Shown here piece by piece: positions 1 through 7,584 of a DNA stretch of 33,148 bases. The DNA lies in assembly GCF_015356785.1 (NCBI RefSeq), contig NZ_JAAEJV010000020.1:1-33148 (forward strand), written 5' to 3'. The notes below the pieces were generated by a model. That model saw only the letters and a program-made list of their open reading frames with translations, was not told the origin of the DNA and made no database searches. The stretch's first letter is position 1. The number at the start of each line of letters is the position of its first letter. Origin of the DNA: Candidatus Neptunochlamydia vexilliferae. Lineage in GTDB: Bacteria > Chlamydiota > Chlamydiia > Chlamydiales > Simkaniaceae. The position numbers and the translations under genes were made by a program.

Positions 1-99
1 TCGGAAAGGGCCATTTAGACCCTTACCTTCGATCAAAAAGAAGAAAATTTAAGCAAAACTCCCTCTGGAGCTAAGCAAACTAAACCCAAAACTGAGGTT
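1..99 (-). repeat. Inverted repeat copy RepA (partner at 30996-31094)
   Basis: The first 99 bases are the reverse complement of 30996-31094 with two mismatches (positions 25 and 88). A shorter, diverged third copy lies at about 31095-31163 in the same orientation as this one. In the right-hand copy the repeat carries the end of a small open frame with a signal-peptide-like start; here the same frame hits a TGA because of one base change, so this copy is non-coding. The repeat may continue beyond the left edge of the window. It occupies the sequence before cdsP, where cdsO would be expected in Chlamydia. Confidence 0.9.
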
Positions 100-260
100 C
101 TTAACTAAAAGTTAATTGACTATAAACCACTAACACAAAAACTTTTTTAGCAAGGTCACTTCCCCTTCAAAGCTGTAGTCATCTGGTAATGTAACAAAAC
201 CTATTTGCAACCAAATTAGGAATCCTATAACCTTCTATTTCCAGCATGTGAGGTATGGTT

Positions 261-914
261 ATGGATGTGAAAGGAAATCCCCACGTAGCGGCGCGCGCTG
301 CTGCTGAGGCAAAAAAGCAAGAGAAAAGTCCTCCAAGACGTTCTTTTAAAGACTTTCTCATAAGGAGAGAACGGCCCCGGCCGGTTGAGCAGCGGCGGTC
401 GGTTTTTGACCTCGCGTCAAAAAACGAGAAGAAAAAGCGGACCAGCGACAATGCCCAGGGACAGGCACCAGATGCTAAGCTCGAAGGAGCTGCAGAAAGC
501 GCCGCTCAGATTGCTGAGGTTAGCGAAATCTCTGAAGAGATGGCCGCTCTCATCGACAAAATGGCAAATTTTGTCCAGCTAGAAAGTAAAAAGGGCATTT
601 CTACTACAACGGTTTCGATTGGGATGGAAGGATCGATCTTTGATGGCTCTGAAATTGTAATCGACCACTATGACACCCACCCCCACTCCTTTAACTTACA
701 ACTGGTTGGAAACCCTGAAGCGATGGAAGCTTTTTCAGCCCATTTGTCCTCTCTTCACGCCTCTTTATTGGCACACCAGCCTCTGCAAGGATTTCAAATC
801 CATTTGCTTCCTCCCGTTATTGGAGAAAAGTCGAAGCTTTATGCCCGCGGAAGGAGCAAAGAAGAGAAAAAGAAAGCTGCAAAAATCAACTCGGGGAAAA
901 AAATCCCTTCCTAA
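261..914 (+). CDS. cdsP: CdsP-like type III secretion protein (SctP/CT671 position)
   Basis: Predicted protein of 217 residues, assigned mainly by position directly before cdsQ and the Pkn5-like kinase, the order CT671-CT672-CT673 in Chlamydia trachomatis. The first ~75 residues are very basic and low-complexity (PPRRSFKDFLIRRERPRP), residues ~80-115 are acidic and probably helical, and a compact C-terminal part (~115-200) is followed by a lysine-rich tail. SctP-family proteins control needle length or substrate switching and have disordered N-termini, which fits. Chlamydial CT671 is somewhat longer as I recall it. ATG codons occur at 255 and 261; the GTGAGG at 248-253 gives proper spacing only to 261. 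No cdsO or cdsN lies upstream, so the ancestral secretion operon is cut here. Confidence 0.65.
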   Translation: MDVKGNPHVAARAAAEAKKQEKSPPRRSFKDFLIRRERPRPVEQRRSVFDLASKNEKKKRTSDNAQGQAPDAKLEGAAESAAQIAEVSEISEEMAALIDKMANFVQLESKKGISTTTVSIGMEGSIFDGSEIVIDHYDTHPHSFNLQLVGNPEAMEAFSAHLSSLHASLLAHQPLQGFQIHLLPPVIGEKSKLYARGRSKEEKKKAAKINSGKKIPS

Positions 915-924
915 TTTGAGCTGA

Positions 925-1131
925 ATGACGTATCCTGGCAAGTTAGGACTCAGTGCAGGATATTTTTTGCAAAGCGAGGGGCAAGTGAGGCAAAACCAGA
1001 TTTTCTTGAATGACGAGTCCCATAGCCAAAGTGCTATGGGCAAGGAAGAAAGGAAGTCTGGTGAAGCCGCAGCTGTCCATCGGTTCCAAAAAGTGTCCTG
1101 TACTGAGGAGTTAGGAGATAGTAATGGTTAA
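925..1131 (+). CDS. Possible small ORF in the cdsP-cdsQ gap, or a structured leader
   Basis: The 209-base gap between cdsP and cdsQ contains a 68-codon frame starting ATG at 925 and ending TAA at 1131, overlapping the cdsQ start by 8 bases. I do not recognise the product; no Shine-Dalgarno is evident and its codon use (AGG, TTG, GGG) looks unlike the neighbours. The same stretch holds two inverted repeats: TATCCTG at 931-937 with CAGGATA at 956-962, and CCCATAGC at 1019-1026 with GCTATGGG at 1033-1040 (8-bp stem, 6-nt loop). It may be a short peptide coupled to cdsQ, or a structured RNA segment within the operon. Confidence 0.25.
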   Translation: MTYPGKLGLSAGYFLQSEGQVRQNQIFLNDESHSQSAMGKEERKSGEAAAVHRFQKVSCTEELGDSNG

Positions 1132-2275
1132 GCATTGGATCAAACATGTTGAATCGCTTGCTGCTGGAGCGCAAGAGGTCCCGATGTGGGGCGCGGTTCC
1201 CTCTTTTCCTTGGGAAACATTTGCTGAGCACCTCTCGGCTTCTTTAGGAACAAAAGCGCTAAAGATCACCGCGGGAACGTCAGAGTGGAAGCAACCAGAT
1301 GCGCTTTTAGCGGGGATGGGGCACGCTCCTCTCCAGATGGCAGTAGAACTTTCTCCCCTTCAGGGAAATGCGTTTTTGATTTTCTCTTCGGAAGATTTTT
1401 CAAAGCTCTCTTCGTGGGCGATCCACCCCGAAGCGGGAAATGAGGGTTTTGCTGACCCCTATCTCCAAAAAGGTTTTTTCCGCTACCTGACAACCGAATC
1501 TTTAGCAATTGTCGATCGCATGCAGGTTTTTCAAGGGCTTGCTCCCAAACTTGTCGAAGCTCCCCTTGCAGGTGAAGAGGCCTACGCCGTTGAGATTGAG
1601 GTGGAGCATGAGGGCGAAACGGTTCGTGGAAGGCTCATTTGCCCCAGGGTCTTTCAACAAACATTTAAAGGTCACTTTGCTGCCGATTGGAATTTTTCGA
1701 TCCCCTCACATCTTTACGAGGAAACGTTTGTCAACCTTTCCTTAGCAGCAGGAGAAACAAAACTCTCACAAGAGACGTGGGGCAAGCTAGAAGAGGGCGA
1801 TTTCCTCCTTCTTGACCACTGCTCTTACTATCCAGCGCTAAAAAAAGGGACTTTTCAGCTTTGTTTAGAGGGCTCTCCCCTCTTCCAGACAAAGATCAAA
1901 GAGGAAAATCTTAAACTGCTCGACTATGCACACTATTTTGAGGATAATACTATGGATGATGATGAATTTGAGGCCCCTTTTGAAGAGCCGTTAGAAGAAG
2001 AGGTGCCGCCGCCCGAAGCTGTTTCGGTCGAAGACCCCCCGCAAGAGAAGATGGTCTCCCCGAAAAAAGTACCGATCGCTCTTACCGTCGAAGTGGCAAA
2101 GATGAAGATCAGCCTCGATAAACTTTTAAAGCTTAAGCCAGGAAACATTCTCGAGCTTGGGGTGCAACCTGAAAAAGGGGTCGACCTTGTTGCAAATGGA
2201 AAATGCGTTGGCAAAGGAGAACTCCTTCAAGTCGGCGACGTGATCGGCGTAAAAATCGTTAAACTTGGCGGGTAA
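1124..2275 (+). CDS. cdsQ: CdsQ/SctQ type III secretion C-ring protein
   Basis: Protein of 383 residues, close to the length of chlamydial CdsQ (CT672). SctQ/FliN-family proteins form the cytoplasmic sorting platform of the type III secretion injectisome. Residues ~315-383 match a SpoA (surface presentation of antigens) domain: VPIALTVEVAKMKISLDKLL, then LKPGNILELGVQPEKGVDL and a terminal GDVIGVKIVKLGG, the usual pattern of the FliN C-terminus. Residues ~270-312 are an acidic, proline-rich linker (EEPLEEEVPPPEAVSVEDPP). The ATG at 1124 has TAGGAG seven bases upstream. The kinase gene begins six bases after the stop, so the two are probably co-transcribed. Confidence 0.9.
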   Translation: MVKHWIKHVESLAAGAQEVPMWGAVPSFPWETFAEHLSASLGTKALKITAGTSEWKQPDALLAGMGHAPLQMAVELSPLQGNAFLIFSSEDFSKLSSWAIHPEAGNEGFADPYLQKGFFRYLTTESLAIVDRMQVFQGLAPKLVEAPLAGEEAYAVEIEVEHEGETVRGRLICPRVFQQTFKGHFAADWNFSIPSHLYEETFVNLSLAAGETKLSQETWGKLEEGDFLLLDHCSYYPALKKGTFQLCLEGSPLFQTKIKEENLKLLDYAHYFEDNTMDDDEFEAPFEEPLEEEVPPPEAVSVEDPPQEKMVSPKKVPIALTVEVAKMKISLDKLLKLKPGNILELGVQPEKGVDLVANGKCVGKGELLQVGDVIGVKIVKLGG

Positions 2276-2281
2276 TCCGCC
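2267..2281 (+). promoter_or_regulatory. Small hairpin covering the ribosome-binding site of the kinase gene
   Basis: GGCGG (2267-2271) can pair with CCGCC (2277-2281) around a five-base loop that includes the cdsQ stop codon. The purine-rich GGCGGG that would serve as the kinase Shine-Dalgarno lies in the left arm, and the GTG start (2282) follows the right arm immediately. Ribosomes finishing cdsQ would open the hairpin, which suggests translational coupling. The structure is seen in the sequence; the function is inferred. Confidence 0.4.
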
Positions 2282-3859
2282 GTGGCTGCAGAGGACTTCT
2301 ATAAACAAACCACTTTGCCCAATTTGACTGGGGAAGATGGAGCTCCCCCAGCATTTCCTCAAAGAATTGGCCCCTATAAGATCGAAACCCTTTTGAGCAA
2401 AGGGGGGATGAGCTATCTCTACCTGGGACTCGACCCAGAAACGAAAAGTCCCCTCGCCATTAAAGTCCTTTCCCCCAAATATGTCACCCACACTGAAATG
2501 GTCCACCAGTTTCTCAAAGAAGCGGAGATCATTGGGCTCACCGATCACCCCAATATCATCAAGCTCAGGGGACAGGGAGAGTGGGAAAATGGCCTTTACA
2601 TTGCGATGGAGTTTGTCCAGGGAATTTCGCTCAAGCAGTTCATCATGCAGCAAAATTTTTCGCCGCGGACCTGTCTAGAAATTGTCTTGCAAGTGGCTTA
2701 TGCCCTTCTCCACCTCCACTCCCATGGGGTGATTCACCGTGACCTTAAGCCCGAAAATATCTTGATCACCGAGGGAGGAAGTGTCAAGGTAATCGACTTT
2801 GGGATAGCCCAACTTGTCCACGATACCGAGCTTGCTCTTCCTTCACAAAGGGGACAGTTTTTAGGAACCCCGAGCTACATGAGTCCCGAACAAAAAAAAG
2901 ATCCCCTCAATGTCACCTTCGCGACCGATATTTATTCCCTAGGGGTGATCACTTTTGAGCTCCTTGTTGGCAAACTCAGCTTTGGATCGATCCAATATTC
3001 CCTCCTTCCCAATGCCCTGGCTTCGATCGTCAAAAAAGCGCTCGCCCCCGCGGTTGAAGAGCGGTACCAAGATGTTGTCGATTTCATCACCGATATCTCT
3101 AATTATCTCACCGAAAAAAGTCACGAAAAAGAGGGAGGAATCAAAGAGGTCTGGCAGCACTTAGAAGAGAGCCACCTCAAACTGCTCCCTGCTGCAATCC
3201 CCAAGTGGAACGCCTTTGATATGGGGCTGGCCCACCCCGAAAAAGAAAGTGACCTCAGCTCCTACTACGACTTTCACCGCTTTGCCGATCAATCGTATCT
3301 GGTTTTGATGGGAGAGTACATGGATGAGAGCATCGAGGGGCTTTCATATACGGGACTGCTCAAGGGAATGGTCCAAAGTTTAACGCGGAATTTCCTCACC
3401 TCTCCTGAAGCCCAGTTTGAGCCTCTCCCTTTCATCACCACCCTTAACGAGATGATCGCCTCCCACGAGGGAAGTGCCCCCTTTCAGTTTGAGCTTCTCT
3501 ACCTTTCTCCCCAAAAAAACACCTTTTCCTTCATCGCGTGTGGAGCAGGCTCTCTCATCCACTTAGGAGGGGGTGCCCCCCGCTTTCTTTCCAATCAAAA
3601 CCCTCCCCTTGGAAAAAATCCCACCCACAGTTTTTATGAAACGACAGAAAATTGGATTGAGGGAGATCAACTCATCGTCCACTCTTTTGCGCAAGAAGGG
3701 GAAGGTTTTGAAAATGCTCTTGCAAAAATCATCGAAGAAAGCCTGCAGCTTTCCTCTCAGGCTCAAGCAGATGCCATCTCAAACGGCGCCCTAAAAAAAA
3801 TCGGCGCAACAATCGATGCTGCGCCGAAAACTGTGCTAACCATTCAGCGAATTACTTAA
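2282..3859 (+). CDS. pkn5: Pkn5-like Ser/Thr protein kinase with degenerate C-terminal PP2C/SpoIIE-like domain
   Basis: Protein of 525 residues in the CT673 (Pkn5) position after cdsQ. The kinase domain spans ~30-280: glycine-rich loop LLSKGGMSYLYLG, ATP-binding K61 (AIKVL), catalytic HRDLKPEN with D154 and N159, IDFG with D172, and GTPSYMSPEQ for the activation segment. All key residues are present, so it should be active. Residues ~330-500 resemble an RsbU/SpoIIE PP2C-type phosphatase (FELLYLSPQKNTFSFIACGA, then a plGk segment and GDQLIVHSF), but the metal-binding acidic motifs are missing: GD..G is GEYMDE and the terminal TDG is HSF. That half is probably a non-catalytic sensor or docking module. 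The GTG start follows the cdsQ stop by six bases. No transmembrane segment is evident. In Chlamydia the next gene is cdsC; here the operon ends at a rearranged junction. Confidence 0.85.
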   Translation: MAAEDFYKQTTLPNLTGEDGAPPAFPQRIGPYKIETLLSKGGMSYLYLGLDPETKSPLAIKVLSPKYVTHTEMVHQFLKEAEIIGLTDHPNIIKLRGQGEWENGLYIAMEFVQGISLKQFIMQQNFSPRTCLEIVLQVAYALLHLHSHGVIHRDLKPENILITEGGSVKVIDFGIAQLVHDTELALPSQRGQFLGTPSYMSPEQKKDPLNVTFATDIYSLGVITFELLVGKLSFGSIQYSLLPNALASIVKKALAPAVEERYQDVVDFITDISNYLTEKSHEKEGGIKEVWQHLEESHLKLLPAAIPKWNAFDMGLAHPEKESDLSSYYDFHRFADQSYLVLMGEYMDESIEGLSYTGLLKGMVQSLTRNFLTSPEAQFEPLPFITTLNEMIASHEGSAPFQFELLYLSPQKNTFSFIACGAGSLIHLGGGAPRFLSNQNPPLGKNPTHSFYETTENWIEGDQLIVHSFAQEGEGFENALAKIIEESLQLSSQAQADAISNGALKKIGATIDAAPKTVLTIQRIT

Positions 3860-4010
3860 CTATTCGCTGCTGTTCCCACTCTTCTAAAGGCTGAGCATTT
3901 TCCCAATTGGTTGTAAAGCATCTTTTAATATCATCAATTCTAGTGTAGGGTGATTCACTTGTCCTTGTATAAGTTTCTATTAACCGATTCCTAGCCTCAT
4001 GAAAACCAGC
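3852..4010 (-). pseudogene. Possible C-terminal fragment of an unrecognised gene
   Basis: A minus-strand frame ends at 3852, converging on and overlapping the kinase stop. Its last ~50 codons read like an ordinary soluble protein C-terminus (ARNRLIETYTRTSESPYTRI, later ENAQPLEEWEQQRIVK), but upstream the frame runs antisense into the transposase remnant, so the gene would lack its 5' end. I do not recognise a family. It may be a gene cut off by the insertion sequence, or chance; the 5' boundary given is approximate. Confidence 0.3.
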
Positions 4011-4421
4011 AGGTTTGATAAAGATGAACTTGTCACGCTCATCTCCAACTGGAAATTTCCAAGCCCCTTTAAAACCTACCAAAAGAGGTGGGAAATAGAG
4101 ACATTTTTTGGGTGCTTAAAAAAAAGGGGGTTTTGTTTCGAAGATACCCATCTCACGCATATCGCCAGAATAGAAAAGCTCATTTGTGTTTTAACGATAG
4201 CCTTTTGCTGGAGCTATCTTGTTGGCGAGAAAAAAGATGCGGAAGCCCCTATTGCAACAAAGTCTCATGGAAGAAAAGCAAAAAGTGTGTTTAGGTATGG
4301 ATTTGACGAGCTTCGAAGGATATTTTTTGGCTTAAGAAAAAAAACCAAGGTATTTTTAAAGCGGCTTAAGTTATTGACTGTTAATGAACAGCTAGGAGGA
4401 TGTAAAAAAAATGTCCTGTAG
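3999..4421 (+). mobile_element. IS4-family transposase, C-terminal remnant
   Basis: A 140-residue frame carries the IS4-family signature Y-(2)-R-(3)-E-(6)-K as Y27, R30, E34 and K41 (TYQKRWEIETFFGCLKKRGF), with E34 the final acidic residue of the DDE triad, followed by FEDTHL and a hydrophobic helix typical of these enzymes. IS4 transposases usually have about 350-450 residues, so the N-terminal two thirds with both catalytic aspartates are missing; an in-frame TAA lies just upstream of the ATG. True IS homology probably starts near 4020. No left inverted repeat is visible. A CTGTAGT/ACTACAG hairpin sits at the 3' end (~4415-4433). It marks the junction between the secretion genes and the rodA region. 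Confidence 0.8.
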
Positions 4422-4657
4422 TGAGAAACTACAGAGAGGGAATTTGTTCTTCTCTGTCGTTAAAAGATTCTACTAGACAACACAAAAAAAGTCTATTCCT
4501 CGATATAAGAGGGGTCGTGCTTTAAAGCGGATTGGAGAAGTCTCTCATAGGAGGAAAGTTCGAGGCGTCCGATGAAGGCAACCCCGCAGTGGGTTGTCGA
4601 AGGAGGACAACAAAGAAATTTCCCCTAGGAGGGGCTTAAACAATTCGCTTTAATGCA
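4422..4657. other. Junction segment downstream of the IS4 remnant
   Basis: This 236-base stretch has no complete gene. Its left end carries the hairpin at the transposase 3' end followed by the string ctacagagagggaatttg, perhaps the old IS end. The remainder contains a possible gene fragment on the minus strand. The order cdsP-cdsQ-pkn5 breaks off here and the rodA cluster begins, so a rearrangement breakpoint probably lies in 3860-4657. Confidence 0.5.
4493..4624 (-). pseudogene. Possible 3' gene remnant downstream of the 151-residue hypothetical gene
   Basis: On the minus strand 43 codons stay open before a TAG at 4493-4495. They read like a real protein C-terminus (CGVAFIGRLELSSYERLLQS, then ALKHDPSYIEE). 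There is no ATG, GTG or TTG in frame, and a TAG closes the frame on its 5' side at 4625-4627. If real, it is a fragment left by decay or rearrangement of this junction. No family recognised. Confidence 0.3.
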
Positions 4658-5113
4658 TTACCCCTCTTCCACAGGTCTCCACACTTTTCCGTGGATAACG
4701 GTGCGGAAGTCATCGTTGGTGGCATATTCGGCATGGAGAAGATAGGTATCGGGCGCTTCCCCCTTTTCATAAAACTCAAACCCTTCGAAGCCGAGATGGT
4801 CGAGACGAAACTCCCAGCCAATCAGTTTTTCATTGATCATCCCCTTGCCAACGACCTTGCCAAGGGATTGGTTTTGGAGCTCGATCTGAAACCCTTTTGG
4901 GGTGATGTCATAGAAGGAAAACTGGTTTTGCATCATGTCTTGAAGCCCTGAAATCTGGATCTCTTGAAGGGAGTCGATGCGCCCCTTCTCATCGGGCTCG
5001 GGAACCTTCCATCGGGTGAAGAAAGGCATCGCCTCTTCGGCCATTGACAGAGAGATTTTCCCTTCGCCAAGCCAGGGGCCCGGCTTTAAAATAAAGGAGT
5101 GCTTTTTACTCAA
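4658..5113 (-). CDS. Conserved-looking hypothetical protein downstream of rodA
   Basis: A 151-residue acidic protein with no signal peptide or transmembrane segment. The likely start is TTG at 5113, overlapping the rodA TGA as TTGA with AAGAAGG eight bases upstream, giving MSKKHSFILKPGPWLGEGKI. A longer reading into rodA codes antisense-like residues and is not used. The middle (TRWKVPEPDEKGRIDSLQEI) and the end (YATNDDFRTVIHGKVWRP) look like a compact beta-rich domain. I do not recognise a family. The 4-base overlap implies translational coupling to rodA, so a link to cell envelope or division work is possible but unproven. Confidence 0.7.
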   Translation of the reverse strand: MSKKHSFILKPGPWLGEGKISLSMAEEAMPFFTRWKVPEPDEKGRIDSLQEIQISGLQDMMQNQFSFYDITPKGFQIELQNQSLGKVVGKGMINEKLIGWEFRLDHLGFEGFEFYEKGEAPDTYLLHAEYATNDDFRTVIHGKVWRPVEEG

Positions 5114-6243
5114 AACATAAACCTTCTTGCATAGATACTTTGCAATATTCCCAGGGCGCTCATCGTCAGGGTCACCGAGGATCCCCCATAGGTCACAAGG
5201 ATCAGGGGCACCCCGGTGATGGGCAAAAAGCCACACATCATTCCGATATTAATCACCACGTGGATCGCTAAATAGGCCGCTATGCCGGCGGAAAGAACCC
5301 GCCCAAAGTGGTCCCTAGCGATTGCTGTTACTTGGAAACTACAATAAATCAATCCGAAAAACAAGAGAAGGATGCAAATTGCCCCAAAAATTCCAAATTC
5401 TTCGACAAATGCGGGGAAAACGGAGTCGGTATGGGCCGCTGGAAGAAACTGCCGGCCGGTAAAGGTGCTCTTCTTCCACCCACTTCCGGTATACCCTCCG
5501 AGGGCAATGGCTGTTTTTGCTGCCTGGTGGTGGTAGGTATCGGGATCAAACCGTTCATACTGGTACTCCTTTAAAAACTTCGTGGCAACGGGGCGCAAGG
5601 TCTCATGGGAAAGAACGCCGGTAAAGATGAGAGAAATGACAACCAAAGCAATCACACCACATGCCGATAAAATCTGAATCACTTTCTTACGAATCCCCCC
5701 AAAGTAAAACATGCTGAGCGTCATGGGGAAAAGGACCATGGCAGAACCGAGGTCGGGCTGCTTTAAAATGAGAAGAAACGGGATAAAAATAATGAGCGAT
5801 GCCTGAAAAAAAGTTCTCCAGTCCCCAACACTGCGCCCTTTTTTTTCTAAAAACCAGCTCAGGGTCAAAACAAGGGTGAGCTTCGCATACTCAGAGGGTT
5901 GAAGGGTCCCGCCGATAAAGGGAATCCGGTACCACCGATGGACATGTTGAATCGCCTCTGTAAAAAAAAGGCCGACTAGCATTACAATCGTCCCTATATA
6001 GAGAATCCATGCCCACTCGCGGAGTTTGTGGTAGTCAAGGCCTGCAAAAAAGAGAAAGCAGACGATCCCAACACCAAACCGCTGGACCTGATTTTTTACA
6101 TTTGGGGTAAAGAAAATATCTTCCCCGGTCAGCTGCACCTCCGATGTTGTAGAGGCAATGACAAGAATGCTAATGACCATCAGCGCCAAAATAAGGGGCA
6201 GGGCTTTAAAGTCGATCCGTCTTAAACATTGATGGTTCCACAT
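5110..6243 (-). CDS. rodA: RodA-type SEDS peptidoglycan polymerase
   Basis: Membrane protein of 377 residues with about ten hydrophobic segments. SEDS proteins polymerise glycan strands from lipid II with a partner PBP. Family signatures visible: a TM1 segment (ALPLILALMVISILVIA), LQPSEYAKL, ILKQPDLGSAM, and near the C-terminus AHTDSVFPAFVEEFGIFGAI, where RodA proteins carry the conserved acidic EEFG motif, and VGVPLI-like TGVPLILVTYGGSS. RodA is preferred over FtsW because of KQPDLG(S/T)A and because Chlamydia has rodA (CT726) beside birA (CT725). It is divergent from birA with only 30 bases between the starts; ATG at 6243. Confidence 0.9.
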   Translation of the reverse strand: MWNHQCLRRIDFKALPLILALMVISILVIASTTSEVQLTGEDIFFTPNVKNQVQRFGVGIVCFLFFAGLDYHKLREWAWILYIGTIVMLVGLFFTEAIQHVHRWYRIPFIGGTLQPSEYAKLTLVLTLSWFLEKKGRSVGDWRTFFQASLIIFIPFLLILKQPDLGSAMVLFPMTLSMFYFGGIRKKVIQILSACGVIALVVISLIFTGVLSHETLRPVATKFLKEYQYERFDPDTYHHQAAKTAIALGGYTGSGWKKSTFTGRQFLPAAHTDSVFPAFVEEFGIFGAICILLLFFGLIYCSFQVTAIARDHFGRVLSAGIAAYLAIHVVINIGMMCGFLPITGVPLILVTYGGSSVTLTMSALGILQSIYARRFMF

Positions 6244-6273
6244 ATTGGTTATTTTGTAATATTAGAGGTTATT

Positions 6274-7005
6274 ATGGTAGAAAAAGTCACACCCATCCAC
6301 TTAGAAAGCATCGATTCAACGAACACCTACGCGAAAAACAACTATCAAAATTTCGACCCTAAAGGATGGACCCGCATCACAGCAACTGAGCAAACAGGAG
6401 GGCGGGGCCGCTTTAACCGCGAGTGGGTCTCCCCAAAAGGAGAAAGCATCTACCTGACCTACTACTTCACAATGGAAAAAGAAAAGGCCGACCTCGGAAA
6501 CCTCACCCAAGTTCTTTCCCTGAGTATCGTCAAACTTCTACAAAAAGAAGGGCTAAAGGGAGAAATTAAGTGGCCAAATGATGTCCTTATCGGGGGAAAA
6601 AAGATTGCAGGGATCCTTGCAGAGACCATCGACCTCCAAGAAAAGTGGGGAGTGATCCTTGGGATGGGGATCAATGTCAATGTGAAAAAAGAGACCCTCG
6701 ATCCAATTGACCAACCAGCCACTTCCTTTTTGGTAGAAACGGGGAAAAGCTACGATATGTCTTCCCTAATTGCGATGCTCGAAATGCTCTTTCTAACCGA
6801 CTACGACCTTTACCTAGAAAAAGGGTTTGCCCACTTCTATAAAGAGTATGATGCACTTCTTACGCACAAGGGGAAAGAGATCACCCTTCACCAAAATGGA
6901 ACGTCGATCTCGGGAACCCTCCATTCGCTAAGCCCCGATGGACGGATCAACATCCTCCTCCCAAGCGGAGAGGTAGAGACCTTCCACTCGGGAGAGATCA
7001 AGTGA
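6274..7005 (+). CDS. birA: Biotin-[acetyl-CoA-carboxylase] ligase
   Basis: Protein of 243 residues, the catalytic-only (class I) form without the N-terminal DNA-binding domain of E. coli BirA. It activates biotin to biotinyl-AMP and transfers it to the carrier protein of acetyl-CoA carboxylase. Motifs: STNTYAK near the start, the biotinyl-AMP loop GGRGRFNREW, KWPNDVLIGGKKIAGILAE with the conserved lysine, and GMGINVN. A small C-terminal beta domain follows (~195-243). ATG at 6274 is chosen because AGAGG lies five bases upstream; an ATG at 6229 would overlap rodA. The stop overlaps the tag start (GTGA). Chlamydia also has birA beside rodA. Confidence 0.92.
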   Translation: MVEKVTPIHLESIDSTNTYAKNNYQNFDPKGWTRITATEQTGGRGRFNREWVSPKGESIYLTYYFTMEKEKADLGNLTQVLSLSIVKLLQKEGLKGEIKWPNDVLIGGKKIAGILAETIDLQEKWGVILGMGINVNVKKETLDPIDQPATSFLVETGKSYDMSSLIAMLEMLFLTDYDLYLEKGFAHFYKEYDALLTHKGKEITLHQNGTSISGTLHSLSPDGRINILLPSGEVETFHSGEIK

Positions 7006-7559
7006 ACCGCTGCGCCTGGGTGAAGGAGGGGATGGAGACCTATCACGATAAGGAGTGGGGCGTCCCCGTCCACTCCGATCAGCTCCACTTCGAACTCCTT
7101 GTGCTCGAAGGGATGCAAGCAGGTCTTTCTTGGGAACTCATTTTAAAAAAGCGGGCTGCCTTTCAAAAGGTTTTCCACGATTTTGATCCCTCAAAAGTGG
7201 CCCAGATGACCGATAAGGAACTAGAAAGAGCCCTTCATAATCCCAACATCATCCGCAACCGGAAAAAACTTTTCGCCGCGAGCCATAATGCCAAATGCTT
7301 TCTCAAAATCCAGAAGGAATTTGGCACTTTCGACACCTACGTGTGGCCCTTCGTCGGGGGAAAACCCCACATCAACCACTGGGAAAAAGCTGAAGAAGTC
7401 CCCTGCCTAAGCCCCATAAGTATGAAACTTGCTGCAGACCTAAAAAAAAGGGGGATGATTTTTGTCGGGCCCAAGATTATCTACTCCTACATGCAAGCGG
7501 CAGGACTTGTCTCGGACCATACCACAGACTGCTTCGCGGCACAACCTTCGGAAATGTAA
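7002..7559 (+). CDS. tag: 3-methyladenine DNA glycosylase I
   Basis: Protein of 185 residues, essentially the length of E. coli Tag (187). It removes 3-methyladenine from alkylated DNA in base excision repair. The zinc-snap ligands of the family are all present: C4 (MNRCAW), H15 (YHDKEWG), and H173 and C177 (DHTTDC). The active-site region GMQAGLSWELILKKR and WPFVGGKP are also typical. The GTG start overlaps the birA stop by four bases, so the two are translationally coupled. The last nine codons lie inside a 36-bp repeat that recurs on the other side of the hicAB module. As far as I recall tag is not in this position in Chlamydia, so it may be an added gene. Confidence 0.93.
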   Translation: MNRCAWVKEGMETYHDKEWGVPVHSDQLHFELLVLEGMQAGLSWELILKKRAAFQKVFHDFDPSKVAQMTDKELERALHNPNIIRNRKKLFAASHNAKCFLKIQKEFGTFDTYVWPFVGGKPHINHWEKAEEVPCLSPISMKLAADLKKRGMIFVGPKIIYSYMQAAGLVSDHTTDCFAAQPSEM

Positions 7560-7572
7560 AGCCGCTTTACAT
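7537..7572 (+). repeat. 36-bp direct repeat, left copy (tag 3' end)
   Basis: CGGCACAACCTTCGGAAATG plus a following hairpin recurs at 8602-8637 with three mismatches in 36. The hairpin is a 19-base palindrome (7554-7572, ATGTAAAGC then C then GCTTTACAT) that includes the tag stop codon. The two copies bracket the hicAB module, as attachment-site duplications would. The hairpin could also act in termination, though no clear T-run follows. Confidence 0.8.
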
Positions 7573-7584
7573 CTGGTACTTGTA

